Positions 35,060 through 46,858 are shown, numbered from the stretch's first letter. The stretch: DNA of 64,000 nucleotides from Altericroceibacterium xinjiangense (GCF_003958635.1 NZ_RSEK01000001.1:186001-250000); one strand, 5' to 3'. Notes: a model not told the origin generated them from the sequence alone. Made by a program: numbers and translations.

Positions 35060-35985
35060 GCGTCGCCCATATTCTTTTCCGGCGATTCGGCGAACAGGCC
35101 AACTCGCTGAATTTCCCATTCCAGATCAACGTTTTGGCTTGCCGCCACGCGGCGGCGGACTTCCTCGCCCAGTTCCTCGATATCGGCGCTGCTGGCGTCC
35201 CCGGTGTTGATCAGGAAGTTGGTGTGCTTTTCGCTGACCTGAGCGCCGCCCTTGGTCAGGCCCCGGCATCCAGCGGCATCGATCACGCGCCAGGCCTTGT
35301 CGCCGGGAGGATTCTTGAACGTCGATCCGCCAGTCTTGGTGCGCAGCGGCTGACTTTCCTCCCGCGCCTCGGCGATCCGGTCCATCTCGGCGCCGATCTC
35401 CTCCGGGTCGCCGGGAGTACCCCGGAACCGAGCAGCGACCACCACCGCCCCATCCGGCAGCGCGGAATGGCGATAGGTGTAGCCGAGATCGGACACCGGC
35501 AGCCTCACGCAGTTTCCGCCCGGCAGCACGACGTCGCAATCGATCAGGATGTCGGCTACCTCGCGCCCATAGGCGCCGCCGTTCATCCGCACGAAGCCGC
35601 CGACGGTTCCGGGAATTCCGCGCAGGAATTCCAGTCCGGCAATTCCGTTGTCGCGCGCGGTGGAAGCGACGAGGATCCCGGCCGCGCCGCCGCCGCACTC
35701 GACGACGCAATCCGCCTTCGGCTCAACTTGCGCGAAAGGCTTTCCCAGCCGCACTACGACCCCGGGCACGCCGCCGTCGCGCACGATCAGGTTGGACCCA
35801 AGGCCCAGCGCCATCACTGGAACCCGGTCGTCCAGATCGGACAAGAATGCGGTCAGATCATCGAGATCCTCCGGCTCGAACAGCCACTCCGCCGTGCCGC
35901 CGCTCTTGAACCAGACCAGCTTGGCCAGCGGCGCATCGGGCGTAAGCTTGCCGCGCACGTTCTGCGGGACCTTGTTTGCGGTCAT
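35056..35985 (-). CDS. murB: UDP-N-acetylenolpyruvoylglucosamine reductase
   Basis: The start ATG 35985 ([12 protein letters not shown]) is an ATGA overlap with murC. 309 residues: FAD-binding motifs [17 protein letters not shown] and [18 protein letters not shown], and the type-I substrate loop [18 protein letters not shown] with the catalytic Ser. Reduces the enolpyruvyl group to form UDP-MurNAc. Confidence 0.97.
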   Translation of the reverse strand: MTANKVPQNVRGKLTPDAPLAKLVWFKSGGTAEWLFEPEDLDDLTAFLSDLDDRVPVMALGLGSNLIVRDGGVPGVVVRLGKPFAQVEPKADCVVECGGGAAGILVASTARDNGIAGLEFLRGIPGTVGGFVRMNGGAYGREVADILIDCDVVLPGGNCVRLPVSDLGYTYRHSALPDGAVVVAARFRGTPGDPEEIGAEMDRIAEAREESQPLRTKTGGSTFKNPPGDKAWRVIDAAGCRGLTKGGAQVSEKHTNFLINTGDASSADIEELGEEVRRRVAASQNVDLEWEIQRVGLFAESPEKNMGDA

Positions 35986-37397
35986 GCGGTCTTCTCCTGC
36001 CGGGTCTCGATCGCATCGGCGAGCCCTGCGGCCCACTTGGTGATGTCGCCCGCCCCGAGGCAAACGATCAGGTCGCCTTCGCCGGCGAGGCTGGAAAGTG
36101 CGTCCGCCAGATCGTCCGGGCCCGTGACGGCCTGCGCCGAATGGTGGCCGCGCAGCTTCAGCCCTTCGACCAGCGCATCGGCATCGACATCCGCGATCGG
36201 CTGTTCCCCGGCTGGATAGACGGGAGTGACGAACACCTTGTCGGCATCGTTAAAGGCCCCCTGGAAGTCATCCATCAGGTCCCGCAGCCGCGTGTAGCGA
36301 TGCGGCTGGACCACGGCGATGACCCGGCCTTCCGCGGCCTCGCGCGCGGCGGAGAGCACGGCGCGGATCTCGACCGGGTGGTGGGCGTAGTCGTCAATCA
36401 CGGTTGCACCGCGCACCTGGCCCATCCGGCTGAACCGCCGCCGCACGCCGCCGAACTGGGCGAAGCCGCCGCGGATCGTCTCATCCCCGCAGCCGAATTC
36501 CAGCGCCACGGCAATCGCGGCAAGGGCGTTCTGAACGTTGTGCCGCCCGGGCATCGGCAGGGCGATGTCGGTGATCGTGCGCAAGGCGCCGTCCCGGTCC
36601 CGGATCACGGCATCGAACAGATTTCCGCCGCTGCTGAAGCGCAGGTTATCCCCCCGAACGTCAGCCTGCGCGGAAAAGCCATAGCTGACGATCCGCCGGC
36701 CCTGCACTTTGGCAATCACGGTCTGCACTTCGGGATGGTCGACGCACAGCACCGCCGCTCCGTAGAACGGTACGTTCTCGATGAACTGGGCGAACGCCTG
36801 GCGGACCGCTTCGAATGAACCGTAATGGTCGAGATGCTCAGGATCGATGTTGGTGACGACCGCGATCGTCCCGTCGAGCCGCAGGAAGCTGCCGTCGCTT
36901 TCATCCGCTTCGACCACCATCCACTCGCTGTCGCCCAGCCGCGCGTTGGAGCCGTAGCTTTCGATAATCCCGCCGTTGATCACCGTGGGATCGATCCCCC
37001 CGGCATCGAGCAGAGCCGCGACCATGCTGGTGGTGGTGGTCTTGCCGTGCGTGCCCGCTACCGCGACGGTGCGCTTCAGCCGCATCAGTTCAGCCAGCAT
37101 CTCCGCCCGGCGGACCACCGGGATGCGTCGCTCCCGGGCGGCGACCACTTCGGGATTGTCCGGCTTTACCGCGGTCGAGATGACCACCACCGCCGCATCG
37201 CCCAGATTGGCCGCGTCGTGGCCGATGGCGACCGTGATTCCCCGGCCCCGCAGCCGCTCCACCATCGCATTTTCGGACAAGTCGGAACCCTGGACCGAAT
37301 AGCCGAGGTTGACCATGATCTCGGCGATCCCGGACATGCCGATCCCCCCGATCCCGATGAAGTGGATCGTGCCGATGTCCGTCCCTACGCCCTTCAC
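35982..37397 (-). CDS. murC: UDP-N-acetylmuramate--L-alanine ligase
   Basis: The start GTG 37397 ([15 protein letters not shown]) is a GTGA overlap with murG and has a near-perfect AAAGGAGG ribosome site. 471 residues: N-terminal [16 protein letters not shown] loop [30 protein letters not shown] and the C-terminal [13 protein letters not shown]. First amino-acid ligase of the muramyl peptide pathway. Confidence 0.97.
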   Translation of the reverse strand: MKGVGTDIGTIHFIGIGGIGMSGIAEIMVNLGYSVQGSDLSENAMVERLRGRGITVAIGHDAANLGDAAVVVISTAVKPDNPEVVAARERRIPVVRRAEMLAELMRLKRTVAVAGTHGKTTTTSMVAALLDAGGIDPTVINGGIIESYGSNARLGDSEWMVVEADESDGSFLRLDGTIAVVTNIDPEHLDHYGSFEAVRQAFAQFIENVPFYGAAVLCVDHPEVQTVIAKVQGRRIVSYGFSAQADVRGDNLRFSSGGNLFDAVIRDRDGALRTITDIALPMPGRHNVQNALAAIAVALEFGCGDETIRGGFAQFGGVRRRFSRMGQVRGATVIDDYAHHPVEIRAVLSAAREAAEGRVIAVVQPHRYTRLRDLMDDFQGAFNDADKVFVTPVYPAGEQPIADVDADALVEGLKLRGHHSAQAVTGPDDLADALSSLAGEGDLIVCLGAGDITKWAAGLADAIETRQEKTA

Positions 37398-38557
37398 GCG
37401 AGCGCCTCCTTTCCCGTGGTTTTCGCTTGCTTGCCCACGCGGATCACGTCCTGGATGGGCGCCCCGCCAAAGCTTTCGACAAGATCCGCCAGCTTCTGCG
37501 CAGCATCGGGCCGGCCGCAACTCCAGGCGGCATGGGCCGCGTCCGCCAGCGCCTCAGGCGTGCGGGCCAGGTCTTCGATATGCCGCGCGAGCGTTTCCGG
37601 AGTAAAATCATGCTGACGGATTGCCTTTGCGCCGCCCGCCTCGACCATTTCGCGCGTGTTGGCTGCCTGATGATCATCGGTCGCGATTGGCAGTGGGATG
37701 AGGATTGCCGGGCGGCCCACCGCCGTCAGTTCGGCAATCGTCGATGCGCCCGCACGGCCGATGAACACGTGCGCCGCCGCCAGCTGCCGCTCCATGTTCT
37801 CGAAGTACGAGGCAAGCTCGGCCGGAATGGCGTGGCTCGCGTACAGCTCGCGCACCTCGTCGAGGTCTTCCGGCCGGCATTGCTGTGTCACGTGCAGGCG
37901 CGACCGCAGCGCGGGATCGAGCTGCGCCAGTCCTTCCGGAACGACTTGCGACAAAACGCGCGCGCCCTGGCTGCCGCCGGTGACGAGCACGCGCAGGGGG
38001 CCCGTCTCGGTAAAATCGGGAAACGGCTCTCCGCGAAGAGCCAGCACTTGCGGACGAACCGGATTGCCGACGAGACGGGCCTTGGCGGCATCCGATGATT
38101 TCAGCCGCTTCACCTTCGGATAAGCCGTGGCGATCGCGTTCACGCGGCCGGCCAGCAGCCGATTCACCCGGCCGAGTACCGCGTTCTGTTCATGGATCAC
38201 GCTCGGCACCCCGGCGGAATGGGCGGCGAGCAAAGCGGGAAGCGCGGGATAGCCGCCGAAGCCGACCAGTGCGCTTGGTTTGAAGCGCTTGAACAGCCCC
38301 AGCCCCATGGATCGGCCGGACAGTACCGCGGCGATGCCCTTGGGCCAGTGCAGCGGGTTCTTGCCGAATCGCCCGGCCGGAAGGACGTGGGCTTCAAGAA
38401 AATCGGGCTTGCCCGGAATGGCCGCGCCGCGACTGTCGGTGATCAGCGCGACCTTGTGCCCCCGGGCGTGAAGCTCATGCGCCAGCGCAAAGGCCGGCGT
38501 CAGGTGGCCGCCGGTGCCGCCGGCAGCGAGTACGTAATGGCGGGAAGCGCCGGTCAC
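37394..38557 (-). CDS. murG: UDP-GlcNAc:lipid I N-acetylglucosaminyltransferase MurG
   Basis: 387 residues of the GT-B family: [77 protein letters not shown]. Converts lipid I to lipid II at the inner membrane. Its ATG overlaps ftsW (ATGA). Confidence 0.97.
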   Translation of the reverse strand: MTGASRHYVLAAGGTGGHLTPAFALAHELHARGHKVALITDSRGAAIPGKPDFLEAHVLPAGRFGKNPLHWPKGIAAVLSGRSMGLGLFKRFKPSALVGFGGYPALPALLAAHSAGVPSVIHEQNAVLGRVNRLLAGRVNAIATAYPKVKRLKSSDAAKARLVGNPVRPQVLALRGEPFPDFTETGPLRVLVTGGSQGARVLSQVVPEGLAQLDPALRSRLHVTQQCRPEDLDEVRELYASHAIPAELASYFENMERQLAAAHVFIGRAGASTIAELTAVGRPAILIPLPIATDDHQAANTREMVEAGGAKAIRQHDFTPETLARHIEDLARTPEALADAAHAAWSCGRPDAAQKLADLVESFGGAPIQDVIRVGKQAKTTGKEALA

Positions 38558-39777
38558 CGGAAAGCTCCTTTTTCAAGCGCGCCGGTGAACATGAACCTGT
38601 CGCGCGGCAGGAATGGATTGCGCCGCGTGATCGCGACCAGCAGCCCAATGGTGAAACACAGCGCGATCGTGGACGATCCGCCATAGCTCACCAGCGGCAG
38701 CGTCGTGCCCTTGGACGGGAACAGCTGCAGGTTGACGAGGATGTTGATGAATGCCTGCCCGCCGAACAGCGCGATCAGTCCGGAACCGGCCAGGATCGTG
38801 AACAGGTTTTCCTCATCCACCAGCCGCATCAGCACGCGCAGGATGATCGCGAGATAGAGCACGACCACCACTGCGCAGACGAGCAGCCCGAATTCTTCCC
38901 CGATGACCGAGAAGATGTAATCGGTGTGCGCTTCGGGCAGGCTCATCTTGCGTCGGCCCAGCCACAGCCCGGCGCCGGTCCACCCACCGCTCATCAGCGT
39001 GCGGCTGGCGAGGTCCACCTGGTCATACGCCGTGCCGCCGCCCAGGAAGCTGTCGATCCGGTTCCGCGCGTTGTCGTAGAACAAGTACGCCAGCGTCATC
39101 AGGCCGACGCCGGCCGCTCCCATGATGCCCACTCGCTGCAGCGGGAGGCCGGCAAGCAGCACCAGCACCGACCAGCAGCCGACGAACAGGATCGTGTCGC
39201 CCAGGTTTGGCTGCGCCATCAGCAGCACGATCACCACACCGAGCAGCGCTCCGCTGATCGGGATCACCGGCATGTCCGGATCGCGCGCTTTCCAGGACAG
39301 GATCCAGGCGATGCTTACCGCGAAGGCCGGCTTGAGGAATTCACTTGGCTGGAAACGGATACCCAGATCGATCCATCGCCGGGCGCCGTTGACCTCGCTG
39401 CCGATGAACGGAACCAGCAGGAGGAAGAACAGCATTGCCCCGGCCAGCAGGATCGATCCCCGCCGGGCCAGGTCGCGCGGCAGCATCGATGTGGCGATCA
39501 GCGCCACCAGACCGAGCGCCTGCCAGCGCAAGTGCAACCAATAGAAGTACAACTCGTCCAGCCGCTCCGCGGAAGTGGACAAGCGCCGGGCGCTGGCGGG
39601 GGATGCGGACGCGACTGCGATCGTGCCCAGCACCATCAGCCCGAACACGAGCGCGAGCAGGACCCGGTCGATCTCGCGCCACCACACCTTGACCTGCTGC
39701 TTGCGAGACTGCGGGAATTGCGGCCGCGCCGCCGTGCGTTCCCCCGGACGAGGCACATAAGGTCGAGCCATGGTCAT
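38554..39777 (-). CDS. ftsW: SEDS lipid II polymerase FtsW
   Basis: The start ATG 39777 ([14 protein letters not shown]) is an ATGA overlap with murD. 407 residues, about ten membrane helices, with SEDS family signatures RRWIDLGIRFQPSEFLKPAF, AQPNLGDTILF and PLVSYGGSSTIALC. Works with FtsI in septal peptidoglycan synthesis. It has a 40-residue basic cytoplasmic N-terminus. Confidence 0.96.
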   Translation of the reverse strand: MTMARPYVPRPGERTAARPQFPQSRKQQVKVWWREIDRVLLALVFGLMVLGTIAVASASPASARRLSTSAERLDELYFYWLHLRWQALGLVALIATSMLPRDLARRGSILLAGAMLFFLLLVPFIGSEVNGARRWIDLGIRFQPSEFLKPAFAVSIAWILSWKARDPDMPVIPISGALLGVVIVLLMAQPNLGDTILFVGCWSVLVLLAGLPLQRVGIMGAAGVGLMTLAYLFYDNARNRIDSFLGGGTAYDQVDLASRTLMSGGWTGAGLWLGRRKMSLPEAHTDYIFSVIGEEFGLLVCAVVVVLYLAIILRVLMRLVDEENLFTILAGSGLIALFGGQAFINILVNLQLFPSKGTTLPLVSYGGSSTIALCFTIGLLVAITRRNPFLPRDRFMFTGALEKGAFR

Positions 39778-41141
39778 GCTGCCGATATCCCTGCCGGATC
39801 GCACACCGCCTGATCCCCGCCGGTCAGGCCGTGGACGACGGAGCGGAACATGTCTCCGCGCGCTTCATAGTCGCGGAACTGGTCGAAGCTGGCGCAGGCG
39901 GGGGAGAACAGCACGACATCGCCGGGCCTCGCCGCGGCGATCGACCGGCGGACAGCCTCGCACAGCATCTCGCACCGTTCCACGTGCGTGACAGGCTCAA
40001 GGATGTCAGCGAAGCGCGGCCCCGCCTCGCCAAGCGTGTACGCCGCGGCAAGATTCCCGAAGAACGGCGCGCATTCGTCGAGGTCGTCTCCCTTGGGCAG
40101 ACCGCCGCAGATCCAGTGGACCCGCTTGTCCGGATCGGGCGGGAAGGCAGCAAGGGCTGGCGCGGTGGATGCGGGATTGGTCGCCTTGCTGTCGTTGATG
40201 AACAGCACGCCGCCGAATTCGCCGAGCCGCTCCATCCGGTGCGCCAGACCTCGGAAGCTGGCGAGGCCGGCAAATACCTGTTCCGCCGAGAGGCCCAGCT
40301 CCATCACCATCGCCGCGGCAATCGCGGCGTTCTGCAAGTTGTGCGGGCCTTTCAGCGATGGCCAGTCCGCCTGGAGCGCCGCCCATGCCGCCATGTCGGC
40401 GCAAAGCGCACGGTCCTGCGAACGGCGCGCCGCTTCCCGCGCGCGCACCTGCCGGGTTTGCTCGTCCTGGCAGCCGAAGACGGCGAACTGGTCTTCACCC
40501 TGCATCGCGAACAGCCGCGCCTTGGCGGCAGCATAGCCGGCGAACCCATCATACCGGTCCAGATGATCGGGAGTAATGTTGGTCAGCGCCGCCGCCTCGC
40601 ACGCGAGCGAAAACGTCAGGTCGATCTGGTAACTCGACAGCTCGAGGACATAAACGCCTGCGCCCTTTTCGTTGCAGGAAAGCGGCTCCTGCGCCAAAAT
40701 GGGCAGGCCGATGTTGCCGCCCATTCGCGCGGGACGTCCGGCTTCGGCCAGCAAGTGCGTCACCAGCGCGGTCGTGGTCGATTTGCCGTTCGTCCCGGTG
40801 ATCCCCACGACCTTGTGCGGCGGCAGATCGCCGCGTGCCTGCGCGAACAATTCGATGTCGCCGATCAGCGGAACACCTGCTTGCCGTGCCCGCTCCGCAA
40901 TCGGATGGGTGTTGATCGGCACGCCGGGGGACACGACCACGCCCGCGAACCCGGACAAGTCGATCCGCAGGGGATCGGCAATCTCGGCCCGCCCCTCGAA
41001 CTGCTCACGCGGGCCTTCCCGCCGGTCCCACACCGTTACGCGGGCGCCGCTCGCCAGCAGGGCCTCGGCCGTGGCGATGCCCGACCGGGCAAGGCCGAGC
41101 ACCGCATAGCGTTTGCCCGAGAAGGCGGGGGAAACGATCAC
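39774..41141 (-). CDS. murD: UDP-N-acetylmuramoyl-L-alanine--D-glutamate ligase
   Basis: The start GTG 41141 ([17 protein letters not shown]) is a GTGA overlap with mraY; the longer frame to 41942 lies in mraY. 455 residues: [16 protein letters not shown] loop [46 protein letters not shown] and [11 protein letters not shown]. Adds D-Glu. Confidence 0.96.
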   Translation of the reverse strand: MIVSPAFSGKRYAVLGLARSGIATAEALLASGARVTVWDRREGPREQFEGRAEIADPLRIDLSGFAGVVVSPGVPINTHPIAERARQAGVPLIGDIELFAQARGDLPPHKVVGITGTNGKSTTTALVTHLLAEAGRPARMGGNIGLPILAQEPLSCNEKGAGVYVLELSSYQIDLTFSLACEAAALTNITPDHLDRYDGFAGYAAAKARLFAMQGEDQFAVFGCQDEQTRQVRAREAARRSQDRALCADMAAWAALQADWPSLKGPHNLQNAAIAAAMVMELGLSAEQVFAGLASFRGLAHRMERLGEFGGVLFINDSKATNPASTAPALAAFPPDPDKRVHWICGGLPKGDDLDECAPFFGNLAAAYTLGEAGPRFADILEPVTHVERCEMLCEAVRRSIAAARPGDVVLFSPACASFDQFRDYEARGDMFRSVVHGLTGGDQAVCDPAGISAA

Positions 41142-42208
41142 CGCAGCTTCAGCGTCGAAAGGCCAATCAGGGCAAGGACGATGGAGACGATCCAGAAGCG
41201 GATCACGACCGTGCTTTCGGACCAGCCCATCTGTTCGAAATGGTGATGGATCGGAGCCATGCGGAATATCCGCTTTCCGGTGCGCTTGAACCAGAACACC
41301 TGGATGATCACCGAAGCGGCCTCCAGCACGAACAGGCCGCCGACGATCGCAAGCACGATTTCGTGGTGCGTGGCCACCGCGATCGCGCCAAGCGCGCCGC
41401 CGAGTGCAAGGCTGCCGGTGTCGCCCATGAACACGGCGGCAGGCGGCGCGTTGAACCAGAGGAACGCCAGCACCGCCCCCATGATCGCACCGCACAGGAT
41501 GGTCAGTTCGCCCGCGCCCGGCACGTGCGGGATGTTGAGGTAGGAGGAATAATCCACCCGGCCCACGAGGTACGCGATCAGCGCGAAAGTGCCCGTTGCG
41601 ATGATGACCGGCATGCTCGCCAGCCCGTCCAGCCCATCCGTCAGGTTGACCGCGTTGCCCGCCCCCACGATCACGAAAGCAGCAAACACGTAGTAGAGCG
41701 GCCCGAGCGGAATGACGAGGCCGGTGGTAAACGGGATATAGATGTTGGTATTGATGTTGCCGACGATCAGCCAGGCGGCGACGCCCGCAACGGCAAATTC
41801 CAGCAGCAGGCGAACCTTGCCGGAAACGCCCTTGTGGCTGCGCTTGGTCACCTTGTCGAAATCGTCGAGGAACCCGATCGCGCCGAAGCCTGCGGTCACC
41901 GCGAGGCAGGCCCAGGCGAACGGGCTGGACAAATCCATCCACAGGAGCATCGCGATGACCAGCGAGGTCAGGATCATCAGCCCGCCCATTGTCGGCGTGC
42001 CGACCTTGGCCAGGTGCGTCAGAGGTCCGTCCGAACGGATCGGCTGCCCCTTGCCCTGGCGGACGCGCAGCATGGAAATGAACTTGGGTCCGATAATCAG
42101 GCCGATCGCCAGCGCCGTCAGCAAAGTCGCTCCGGCACGGAACGTCTGGTAGCGGACGAGATTGAACAGGCCGTCAAACGCAAACCACTGCGCAAAGAGG
42201 TAGAGCAT
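41138..42208 (-). CDS. mraY: phospho-MurNAc-pentapeptide translocase MraY
   Basis: 356 residues, ten membrane helices. Catalytic motifs [19 protein letters not shown] and the histidine loop [15 protein letters not shown]. Forms lipid I on undecaprenyl phosphate. Its ATG follows the murF TGA without any spacer. Confidence 0.98.
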   Translation of the reverse strand: MLYLFAQWFAFDGLFNLVRYQTFRAGATLLTALAIGLIIGPKFISMLRVRQGKGQPIRSDGPLTHLAKVGTPTMGGLMILTSLVIAMLLWMDLSSPFAWACLAVTAGFGAIGFLDDFDKVTKRSHKGVSGKVRLLLEFAVAGVAAWLIVGNINTNIYIPFTTGLVIPLGPLYYVFAAFVIVGAGNAVNLTDGLDGLASMPVIIATGTFALIAYLVGRVDYSSYLNIPHVPGAGELTILCGAIMGAVLAFLWFNAPPAAVFMGDTGSLALGGALGAIAVATHHEIVLAIVGGLFVLEAASVIIQVFWFKRTGKRIFRMAPIHHHFEQMGWSESTVVIRFWIVSIVLALIGLSTLKLR

Positions 42209-43663
42209 TCAGCGTTCCCTGGTGCTGAAATGGGCAACCAGGGTCCCCAGCCCCACCGAATTGGACCCCTTGACCAGCACGGCATCACCGCCAAGCAGCC
42301 CGAATTCCTCCAGTGCGGCAATGGCTTCGCCCGGTCCTTCGCAGTGCACATAACTCATCGTCGCGCCCGATACACCCCCTGCGTTGCCTAATTCACGAGC
42401 AAGCGCAGACATTTCCGGCCCGACGAGGATCGCCATGTCCACGCCCGCTTCGCATAGAGGGGCGGCAAGCTGTGCATGGAAGCGGGGGGCAAAGTCGCCC
42501 AGTTCCTTCATCGCGCCGAGCACCGCGATCCGGCGCCCAGCCGGCGTCTGGCCAAGCTGGGCCAGGGTGGCGCGCATCGACGCGGGATTGGCGTTGTAGC
42601 TTTCATCGATCAGCAGCACATGGCCGCCCGGCACCGGCACCCGGTTCCGCTCCCCGCGGCCCTTCAGCCCGCCCATTTCGGCCAGCGCCAGCCCGGCCGC
42701 CCCCAGATCGCCGCCGGCGGCCTTCACTGCGGCGAGTACGCACAGGGAGTTGGCGATCCAGTGCTCCCCCGGTTCGGCCACCGTGTAGCACAGTCTCGCT
42801 TCGCCCAGCGCGGCGGTGACCAGCGAGCCGCCGTTGGCGGACGGGATTGCGTCGAGCAGGCGGACATCGGCGTGTGCCGCGCGGCCGAAGGAGAGGATCC
42901 TTGCGCCGCACTCCTGCGCGGCGGTTCGCAGCCGTTCGAAATGCGGGCTGTCTGCCGGGATCACCGCCGTACCGCCCGGGGCAAGGCCCCGGAAGATTTC
43001 CGCCTTGGCATCGGCAATCGCTTCCTCACTGCCCAGATTTTCGATGTGCGCAGGAGCGATGGTGGTGATCACCGCCACATCGGGACGAACCTGGCGGGTC
43101 AGCGCGGCGATTTCTCCGGCATGGTTCATGCCCATCTCGAACACGCCGAATTCGCTGCGTTCCGGCATTCGTGCCAAGCTCAGCGGCACGCCCACATGGT
43201 TGTTGTAGCTGCGCACGGACCGGTGGGCCGCGCCCCGGCTGCTCCGTTCCAGCGCGGTGAACACCGCTTCCTTGACGCCCGTCTTGCCGACCGATCCGGT
43301 GACGCCGATCACCCGGGCCGGCGCGCGGTCCCGTGCGGCTTGCGCAAGCCGTTCCAGCGCCTGGGTCGTGTCTTCGACCAGGATGTGCGGCCGGTCGATC
43401 GGGCGGTCCACGACCGCTGCCGCCGCTCCTTTGGCGAACGCCTTGTCGAGGTATGCGTGTCCGTCGGACTTTTCACCCTTCAGCGCGAAAAACAATTCTC
43501 CGAACCGAACGTCCCGGCTGTCGATCTCCACCCCGGACACCTCGAAGTCGCAGCTCGCCGTCCCGCCGGTTGCCGCGGCGATCGCTTCCGCGTCCCACAA
43601 GGCCAGCCTCCGCTCGTCATCCCGGCGAGGGGGCCAGCTGAGGATTTCCTGCAACGCGCTCAT
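42209..43663 (-). CDS. murF: UDP-MurNAc-tripeptide--D-Ala-D-Ala ligase
   Basis: 484 residues: N-terminal substrate domain (GVEIDSRDVRFGELFFALKGE), ATP loop GVTGSVGKTGVKEA, EMGMNHAGEIAALTRQ, IDESYNANPASMRATL, LGAMKELGD. Adds D-Ala-D-Ala to complete the pentapeptide. One base separates it from murE. Confidence 0.97.
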   Translation of the reverse strand: MSALQEILSWPPRRDDERRLALWDAEAIAAATGGTASCDFEVSGVEIDSRDVRFGELFFALKGEKSDGHAYLDKAFAKGAAAAVVDRPIDRPHILVEDTTQALERLAQAARDRAPARVIGVTGSVGKTGVKEAVFTALERSSRGAAHRSVRSYNNHVGVPLSLARMPERSEFGVFEMGMNHAGEIAALTRQVRPDVAVITTIAPAHIENLGSEEAIADAKAEIFRGLAPGGTAVIPADSPHFERLRTAAQECGARILSFGRAAHADVRLLDAIPSANGGSLVTAALGEARLCYTVAEPGEHWIANSLCVLAAVKAAGGDLGAAGLALAEMGGLKGRGERNRVPVPGGHVLLIDESYNANPASMRATLAQLGQTPAGRRIAVLGAMKELGDFAPRFHAQLAAPLCEAGVDMAILVGPEMSALARELGNAGGVSGATMSYVHCEGPGEAIAALEEFGLLGGDAVLVKGSNSVGLGTLVAHFSTRER

Positions 43664-43664
43664 G

Positions 43665-45131
43665 TCATGCGGCTCCCGCCAGTTCGGCCGCGCATTCCCG
43701 CGCCACCGTCACGTCATCGAAGGGAAGGACCTGCGCGTCCTCCCCCGATCCGATGATCTGTCCTTGTTCGTGCCCCTTCCCGGCGATGAGCACGATGTCG
43801 TCCCGGCCCGCCTCGGCCACGGCAGCGGCGATCGCATCGCGCCGCCCGCCGATTTCCCGCGCGCCCGGCGCGCCGGTCAGCACCTCTGCCCGGATCGCGG
43901 CCGGGTCCTCTCCGCGCGGGTTGTCATCGGTGACGATCACGAGGTCGGAGTTCTTCACCGCGACTTCGCCCATTGGGCCACGCTTGCCCCGGTCGCGGTC
44001 ACCGCCCGCGCCGAACACCGTGATCAGCCGGCCTTCGACATGAGGACGCAGGGCAGCAATTGCCGCGCCGAGCGCATCGGGCGTATGCGCGTAATCGACG
44101 TACACCGGTGCGCCGCTCATGGTAATGACCGCCCGCTCCAGCCGCCCGCGCACCGGCTGAAGCCGCCCAATTGCGTCGAACACTCGCCCCGCCTCGCTGC
44201 CGGTCGCCAGGGCCAGTCCGGCGGCGACCAGCGCGTTGGCTGCCTGGTAGGCGCCGATCAGCGGCAGGTTCACGCGGCGTGTTTCCCCGCCATGCTCGAT
44301 TTCCAGTTCCTGCCCGAGTTGCCCCGGCATACGGGAAAGCAGGCGCAGGTCCGCTCCGTTTTCGCCAACGGAGAACACGCGCAGCCCCCGCCGTTCCGCG
44401 TGTTCACGCGCGCGCTGCGACCACGCATCGTCTGCCCAGATCACCGCCGCGCCGTCATCGTCGACCACTTCGTCGAACAACCGCATTTTCGCGGCGAAGT
44501 AATCCTCCATCGTCGGGTGGTAGTCGAGGTGGTCGCGGGACAAGTTGGTGAAGCCCCCGGCCACCACGCGCAGCCCTTCGTTGCGGAACTGCGCGAGGCC
44601 ATGGCTCGACGCTTCATAGGCCACGTGGCTCACCCCTTCGCGGGCGAGGCCGGTCATGTTGGACAGAAACGTGACGATGTCGGGCGTAGTCAGTCCGGTG
44701 GAGACGCTACCATCGGGCGTGGTGACGCCGAGCGTGCCGATCGATGCGGCCCGTTCGCCCATCATCCGCCACAGCTGCCGGGTCATCTCCGCGGTCGAGG
44801 TCTTGCCATTGGTGCCGGTGATCGCAACGACGGTATCCGGGACCGGCTGGAAGAACCGGGCTGCAAGGCCGGCAAATGCGCGGCGCGGCTGCGGGTCGGC
44901 GATGTGGATTGCGCCGTTCACCTCAGCCTCCGGGCGGGCAACAATAGCGATCGCCCCGGCGCGGATTGCGGCCGGAATGAAATCTTCCCCGTTCACCTGT
45001 GTCCCGGGGAAGGCGCCGAAGACCGTGCCCGGGGCCACCTTGCGGTGATCGATGGCAAAGCCGGTGACCTGCTCCCCGGACACTCCGGGAACATTCATCC
45101 CTGCCGTTTCGATCAACCGCGCCAGCTTCAT
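43665..45131 (-). CDS. murE: UDP-MurNAc-L-Ala-D-Glu--meso-diaminopimelate ligase
   Basis: 488 residues: ITGTNGKTSTAEMTRQ, YEASSHGLAQ, FTNLSRDHLDYHPTMEDYF, YAHTPDAL. The amino-acid selectivity motif is DNPR (VTDDNPRGEDPAAI), which marks meso-DAP rather than lysine use. ATGA overlap with ftsI. Confidence 0.97.
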   Translation of the reverse strand: MKLARLIETAGMNVPGVSGEQVTGFAIDHRKVAPGTVFGAFPGTQVNGEDFIPAAIRAGAIAIVARPEAEVNGAIHIADPQPRRAFAGLAARFFQPVPDTVVAITGTNGKTSTAEMTRQLWRMMGERAASIGTLGVTTPDGSVSTGLTTPDIVTFLSNMTGLAREGVSHVAYEASSHGLAQFRNEGLRVVAGGFTNLSRDHLDYHPTMEDYFAAKMRLFDEVVDDDGAAVIWADDAWSQRAREHAERRGLRVFSVGENGADLRLLSRMPGQLGQELEIEHGGETRRVNLPLIGAYQAANALVAAGLALATGSEAGRVFDAIGRLQPVRGRLERAVITMSGAPVYVDYAHTPDALGAAIAALRPHVEGRLITVFGAGGDRDRGKRGPMGEVAVKNSDLVIVTDDNPRGEDPAAIRAEVLTGAPGAREIGGRRDAIAAAVAEAGRDDIVLIAGKGHEQGQIIGSGEDAQVLPFDDVTVARECAAELAGAA

Positions 45132-46858
45132 TCCTCGGTCTCCTCATCGCCGACTAGCGGCTTCAGGTCGGTCAGGTCGATATCGCGGCTGGTGTCGGGC
45201 AGAATGCCCAGGAGCGGCCCGATCCGGGGGATCAGGCGGCCCACGACCGGCGCGGCGTTCCACGCGGCGGTCCGCTGGTAGGAACTGGCCGCGGTGCCCT
45301 TCGGCTCATCCATCATCGCGACCACGACATAGCGCGGCTTGTCCATCGGGAAGGCCGCGGCGAACGTGGTGATCAGCGAGGTCCGGCGGTAGCCGCCGAC
45401 GCCCGGCTTTTCGGCGGAGCCCGTCTTGCCGCCGATGCGAAAGCCCGGCGCGTCGGCATGGCGTCCGGTGCCGTAGACCGCGATCATCCGCAGCAACTGG
45501 TTCATCCGCGCACTGGTGGAGGCCTTGAACACCCGCCGTCCGCGCGGCGCTTCGCCCGGGGCGACTTTCCGCAGCGTCGTCGGGCGCCAGATGCCGCCGT
45601 TGACCATCGTGGCATAGGCGCTGGCAAGGTGAAGCGGCGTTACCGCGATGCCGTGGCCGTAGCTGACGGTCATCGCGCGCAGGCGCGGCCATTTGCCCTT
45701 GTGCCAGATCGGAAAACCGCGCGCGGGCAGCTCGATATACGGCCGCTCGTTCATGCCGAGGTCCTCCATCGTCCGCTTCAGCCGGTCCGGGCCGAGCGCG
45801 TCGGCGATCTGGGCAGTGACGATGTTGGAGGAATGGATCAGGGCCTGCGGCGCGTTTATGTACTGGCCGATGATGTGGCTGTCGCGAATACGGAAACCGC
45901 CGACCTGAAGCGGACGAGCCGCGGGATAGAGCTTCGCGAGATCGGTCACGACGCCGGAATCGATCGCCGCCGCGACCGTCAGCGGCTTGAAGGTGGAGCC
46001 GAGTTCATAGACCTGGTTGGTCACCCGGTTGAACATCAGGCTTTGCCCGCGCGCGTCGATCCGGTTGGGGTCGAATTCCGGCAGCGAGGCGAGCGCAAGC
46101 ACTTCGCCGGTATCGACGTCGAGCACGATGCCGGCCGCGCCGGCCGCATTCACCGCCAGCATCCCGCGCCGCAATTCGTCTTCCAGCGCTCCCTGCACGC
46201 GGGTGTCGATCGACAGGGCCGCGGGCGTGCCGCGGGTGGCCGGATCGGTCAGGTGTTCGTCGAGCACTTGTTCCATGCCGACACGGCCATGGCCATCGGC
46301 CGCGACATAGCCGAGAACGTGCGCCGCCATCGACCCTTGCGGATACTGCCGGTCGGTCTCGCGCGGAAGTTCAAGCGCGAGTTCCCCGATCGCCTGCACT
46401 CGATTCGCGTCTTCGGGCAGGATGCGGCGGCGGATGTAACCGGCCTTGCCGCTGGTGAGGCGGCGCGTGGTTTCCGCCGGATCAAGATCGGGGAAGATGC
46501 GCGTGAGTTCGGCCGCGACCTCGGATGCAGGCTTTACCAGCGCCGATCCTCCGTCGTTCAGCGCCTGCGGATCGTACCACAAGGCATAGGCGGGAAAGGC
46601 CCGGGCCAGGGGAACGCCATTGCGATCGGTGATCTCTCCGCGCGACGGCAGCAGGGCTTCGGCCATCGATTGTTCGTGCGGCGGCGGCTGGACGAGGCCA
46701 AGCCAGGCGATCCGCAGCAAGGCGGCAAGCGCGATCAGGCAGAACGCACCGACGAGCAGCAGGACCCGCAGCCGGGCGGTAAGCAGGGACCGCTGGCGGA
46801 TGTCGACCAGCCGGACGCGTCCGGTGGCGATCGCTCCGGAGGCGGTCAGGGAGTTCAT
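45128..46858 (-). CDS. ftsI: septal transpeptidase FtsI (PBP3)
   Basis: 576 residues. One N-terminal membrane helix (LLVGAFCLIALAALLRIAWL), a PBP dimerisation domain (GEITDRNGVPLARAF), and a transpeptidase domain with SxxK at STFKPL, SxN at SSNIV and KTG at GGKTGSAEK. Cross-links septal peptidoglycan with FtsW. ATGA overlaps on both sides (ftsL-like, murE). Confidence 0.97.
   Translation of the reverse strand: MNSLTASGAIATGRVRLVDIRQRSLLTARLRVLLLVGAFCLIALAALLRIAWLGLVQPPPHEQSMAEALLPSRGEITDRNGVPLARAFPAYALWYDPQALNDGGSALVKPASEVAAELTRIFPDLDPAETTRRLTSGKAGYIRRRILPEDANRVQAIGELALELPRETDRQYPQGSMAAHVLGYVAADGHGRVGMEQVLDEHLTDPATRGTPAALSIDTRVQGALEDELRRGMLAVNAAGAAGIVLDVDTGEVLALASLPEFDPNRIDARGQSLMFNRVTNQVYELGSTFKPLTVAAAIDSGVVTDLAKLYPAARPLQVGGFRIRDSHIIGQYINAPQALIHSSNIVTAQIADALGPDRLKRTMEDLGMNERPYIELPARGFPIWHKGKWPRLRAMTVSYGHGIAVTPLHLASAYATMVNGGIWRPTTLRKVAPGEAPRGRRVFKASTSARMNQLLRMIAVYGTGRHADAPGFRIGGKTGSAEKPGVGGYRRTSLITTFAAAFPMDKPRYVVVAMMDEPKGTAASSYQRTAAWNAAPVVGRLIPRIGPLLGILPDTSRDIDLTDLKPLVGDEETEE

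Noticed and set aside
39774-41942. A 722-codon frame that seems to fuse an unknown protein to MurD
   Set aside because: The part beyond 41141 lies inside mraY in another frame; the MurD start is the GTG at 41141 overlapping the mraY stop.
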